Assembly: GCA_021844355.1 (NCBI GenBank)
Contig: JAKBTP010000007.1
Span: 2,663 to 10,340 of the forward strand
Source of the DNA: a bacterium
Lineage (GTDB): Bacteria; Chloroflexota; Dormibacteria; Aeolococcales; Bog-877
Length of the DNA stretch: 7,678 nucleotides
Reading direction: 5' to 3'
This document shows positions 5,776 to 7,678 of the stretch, one piece after another. How positions within the stretch are numbered: the stretch's first letter is position 1; each line of letters starts with the position of its first letter. The notes beneath the pieces were generated by a model. It did not search any database. It was not told where the DNA came from and worked only from the letters and a program-made list of their open reading frames with translations. Both the position numbers and the translations under genes were made by a program.

Positions 5776-6465
5776 ATGGGCGGCAGCAAGGCGACGGTTC
5801 TGGCGGTGGACGACGACGCGCTCTGCCTGGACTCTCTGCGCGCCCTCTTGGAGGCCGACGGGCGGACCGTGCTGACCGCTTCCGGCGGCCGTGCCGCCCT
5901 GGCCCTGGCCGCTCGCCAGCGGCCCGACCTCATCGTCCTGGATTACGCCATGCCTGAGATGACCGGGTTGGAGGTGCTGCAGGCGTTGCGGAAAGCCGGG
6001 GACCAGGTTCCCGTGATCCTGCTGAGCGCCAAGAGCGACCCCTATGACAAAGCGGCGGGTTACGCCAGTGGAGCGGACGTTTGCATTGGGAAGGAGGAGG
6101 ATTTCGCAGTCCTGCGCTCGGCCGTCGCCCGCCACCTGGACCGGGGCGGCACCAGCGTCCAGCGCAGCGAGTTCCCCGGACTGGTGATCGACTGGTCCAC
6201 CTGGACCTGCATCGTCGATGGGGAGGAGGTCCACCTTCCCCCCCGACTCTTCCGGCTGCTGGGGGCCCTGGCGAGCCGGCCGGGCGTCGTCCTGCGCAAG
6301 GAACAGCTGATCGGGCAAGTGTGGGGACTGAACTCGGACGTTTACAACCGCGCCGTGGACAACGCGGTGGTCGAGCTGCGCCGTCTCATCGGCGACAGCG
6401 GGTCCACCCCCCGCCTCATCCACACCGTGCGGGGGGTGGGGTACAAGTTCGACCCCACGCCGTGA
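5776..6465 (+). CDS. OmpR/PhoB-family response regulator (receiver + winged helix)
   Basis: A 229-residue transcription factor. The receiver domain is at about 6-122, with the acidic pocket D12-D13, phospho-acceptor D56 in DLIVLDYAMPEMTG, S84 in VILLSAKS and K106. The winged-helix DNA-binding domain is at about 135-226: VIDWSTWTCIVDGEEVHLPP at its start, then LRKEQLIGQVWG, NAVVELRRLI and the ending IHTVRGVGYKF, all standard for OmpR/PhoB. Within the receiver the segment before and after K106 reads DVCIGKEED instead of the usual 'DYLTKPF', so the aromatic switch residue and the cis-proline are missing. ATG at 5776 is preceded by GGAG five bases upstream. The open frame upstream to 5158 is antisense to the sigma gene and is rejected. 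It is co-translated with the kinase downstream (GTGA overlap), its likely phosphodonor. Confidence 0.93.
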   Translation: MGGSKATVLAVDDDALCLDSLRALLEADGRTVLTASGGRAALALAARQRPDLIVLDYAMPEMTGLEVLQALRKAGDQVPVILLSAKSDPYDKAAGYASGADVCIGKEEDFAVLRSAVARHLDRGGTSVQRSEFPGLVIDWSTWTCIVDGEEVHLPPRLFRLLGALASRPGVVLRKEQLIGQVWGLNSDVYNRAVDNAVVELRRLIGDSGSTPRLIHTVRGVGYKFDPTP

Positions 6466-7532
6466 CCCGTTCGTGGCGGCCGGCAGAACGGAGGAGTGCG
6501 GCCGAGCCGGCCTTCTTCGCTGCCGAAGTGCTGGAGCGCATGCAGGTGCCTGTCGCCCTCTTCGATCACGCGGGCCGCCTGGGCTACGCCAACACAGCTT
6601 TCAGCACCTCCACGCTGACGGAGTCGCTGCTGGACCGCCGACGTCAGGTGGCCCACCCCGATCTGGAGCGGCTCCGGGTCGACGCGCTGAGAGACCCGGG
6701 TCACAGCCACACCCTCGGGATGGCGTCAGAGGAGCTCGGGCAGCAGTCTTGGATCGAGGTCTTCCCTCTCTCGACCGCGCCGGGATGGACGGCCGTGGTC
6801 GGCAGGAGCGCCCCAACAGCGCGTCCCGTTGAGGCGGCGCTGCCTTCGCCCCGCCTGCTGCTTCACGAGCTTCGCGCACCTCTGTTCGCCCTTGACGAAG
6901 GGCTGGAGGGCCTGGCCGAGTTCGGCGGAGCGGGGCGGATGGGAGAGGTGGTCGGCAGGCTGTCGCGCGCGGCCGCCCGGCTCCGGGGAGTGCTTCAGGG
7001 AGTCTCTGATCTCGTCCAGGTCGAACGTCTTGGAAGTGCGGACTCACGGGCAGAGTTGGTCGACCTGCGCGAGGTGCTGGCCGACGTGGCCGACACCTAC
7101 TCCTTGCTGGCTGCGGCCAGCGGGCATGAGCTGGCACTCGCGGTCCCCCCGTTCGCCGCGGAGGTCCGGGGGGACCGCGAGCTCCTGGGAAGGGCCGTGG
7201 GCAACCTCGTGGACAACGCCATCCGCCACACCCCTCCGGGCACCATCACCGCAGCGGTGGCGGTTCGGGGCTCCTTGGTGGTAGTGGAAGTCGCCGACTC
7301 GGGCCAGGGCATCCCGAGGGAGCAGAGCCAGAGGATATTCGAACCCTTCGTCCGCCTCGGCGCGGCCGAATCCGCGGGGGCTGGCAGCGGGCTGGGGCTC
7401 GCGGTGGTACGCGCCATTGCGGTGGCCCATGGGGCCGGCGTCACCGTCGACAGGGGGCCGGAGGGTGGGGCCCTTTTCCGACTGGCGTTCCTGTCCAGGG
7501 GCTCCGACCGCCGAGCCCGGGTGTCTCCATGA
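6462..7532 (+). CDS. Soluble sensor histidine kinase with PAS-like input domain
   Basis: A 356-residue cytoplasmic histidine kinase that should phosphorylate the response regulator encoded just upstream. GTG at 6462 overlaps the regulator stop as GTGA. Residues 21-115 look like a PAS fold: VLERMQVPVALFDHAGRLGYAN at its start and IEVFPLSTAPGWTAVVG at its end, as in PhoR/SenX3-type kinases. The H box is LLLHELRAPLFAL with H135. The N box is GRAVGNLVDNAIRHTPPG with N248 and N252, G1 is VADSGQGIP (277-285), the F box is IFEPFVRL (292-299) and G2 is GSGLGLAVVRAIAVAHG (308-324). All catalytic boxes are intact. No transmembrane helix is present, so the signal is sensed inside the cell or relayed by another protein. 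The longer frame from 6081 overlaps the regulator in another frame and is rejected. The signal is unknown. Confidence 0.93.
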   Translation: MTRSWRPAERRSAAEPAFFAAEVLERMQVPVALFDHAGRLGYANTAFSTSTLTESLLDRRRQVAHPDLERLRVDALRDPGHSHTLGMASEELGQQSWIEVFPLSTAPGWTAVVGRSAPTARPVEAALPSPRLLLHELRAPLFALDEGLEGLAEFGGAGRMGEVVGRLSRAAARLRGVLQGVSDLVQVERLGSADSRAELVDLREVLADVADTYSLLAAASGHELALAVPPFAAEVRGDRELLGRAVGNLVDNAIRHTPPGTITAAVAVRGSLVVVEVADSGQGIPREQSQRIFEPFVRLGAAESAGAGSGLGLAVVRAIAVAHGAGVTVDRGPEGGALFRLAFLSRGSDRRARVSP

Positions 7533-7585
7533 CCGCTGCCACTGGTCCAAAGGCGGGCAACACATCCCACCTTCCGCCTGGCGGC

Positions 7586-7591
7586 TAAACT
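7586..7591 (+). promoter_or_regulatory. Possible -10 box of the tRNA-Lys gene
   Basis: TAAACT fits the TANNNT pattern and ends eight bases before the tRNA 5' end. No good -35 box is seen 16-18 bases upstream (CATCCC or ATCCCA), so support is weak. The tRNA could also be reached by transcription from the kinase gene, as no terminator lies between. Confidence 0.25.
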
Positions 7592-7599
7592 GGGAGGCG

Positions 7600-7676
7600 G
7601 CCCGCATGGCTCAATTGGTTAGAGCAGGGGACTCTTAATCCCAAGGTTCCAGGTTCGAGTCCTGGTGCGGGCACCA
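7600..7676 (+). tRNA. tRNA-Lys (anticodon CTT)
   Basis: A complete 77-base cloverleaf. The acceptor stem GCCCGCA (7600-7606) pairs perfectly with TGCGGGC (7666-7672), then discriminator A and an encoded CCA (7674-7676). The D stem is GCTC/GAGC (7609-7612, 7622-7625) around a loop with GG. The anticodon stem GGGGA/TCCC (7627-7631, 7639-7642) has an unpaired G27-A43 position. The loop CTCTTAA places anticodon CTT at 7634-7636, reading AAG lysine codons. The T stem CCAGG/CCTGG (7649-7653, 7661-7665) closes the loop TTCGAGT. No integrase or repeat of the tRNA 3' end is seen in the window. Confidence 0.96.
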
Positions 7677-7678
7677 CG

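Noticed and set aside
5614..6423. N-terminal extension of the sigma factor frame across the response regulator
   Set aside because: Antisense to an OmpR-family regulator with intact motifs; family length and ribosome sites support starts at 5613 or 5598.
6081..6461. N-terminal extension of the kinase frame inside the regulator gene
   Set aside because: It is an out-of-frame reading of the regulator's DNA-binding domain; the GTG at 6462 with a GTGA overlap is the natural start.
7551..7579. Inverted repeat AGGCGG/CCGCCT after the kinase as a terminator
   Set aside because: Short 6-bp stem, 17-base loop and no following T run.
7600..7676. tRNA-Lys as an integration (att) site
   Set aside because: No integrase gene and no second copy of the tRNA 3' end are present in the window.

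Overview
This is a compact, very GC-rich window (roughly two thirds G+C or more by eye) with GTG and TTG starts as well as ATG and almost no non-coding DNA. It suggests a high-GC bacterium. The Tad genes run from cpaB straight to cpaE with no secretin (cpaC/rcpA) or cpaD/rcpB gene between them, which fits a monoderm such as an actinobacterium or a member of the Chloroflexota/Dormibacterota. The exact phylum cannot be settled from this window.

Layout. Positions 1-4874, minus strand: a Tad (tight adherence / Flp-type pilus) operon, read from right to left as cpaB - cpaE/tadZ - cpaF/tadA - tadB - tadC - tadE-like (cut by the window edge). Every junction is a 4-base NTGA overlap, so the six genes almost certainly form one translationally coupled unit. 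Positions 4875-5028: an intergenic gap with a perfect 14-bp palindrome, a good operator candidate. Positions 5029-5613, minus strand: an ECF-type sigma factor. Positions 5614-5775: a divergent control region. Positions 5776-7532, plus strand: an OmpR-family response regulator and a soluble PAS-like histidine kinase, also joined by a 4-base GTGA overlap. Positions 7600-7676: tRNA-Lys(CTT) with an encoded CCA end.

How the genes may work together. CpaF is the secretion ATPase, TadB and TadC are its inner-membrane platform partners, the CpaE/TadZ-like protein probably localises the machine, CpaB/RcpC is an exported SAF-domain assembly factor, and the TadE-like protein is a candidate pseudopilin. 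The pilin, the prepilin peptidase and further pseudopilins are not in the window. The sigma factor and the two-component pair sit immediately upstream of the operon and are plausible regulators of it, but that rests on position only.

I found no CRISPR array, mobile element, toxin-antitoxin pair or clearly new system. The most interesting points are the TadZ-like ATPase lacking both P-loop lysines, the 14-bp palindrome, the orphan-looking ECF sigma factor between the pilus operon and a divergent two-component system, and the duplicated Shine-Dalgarno/start unit at the sigma gene.
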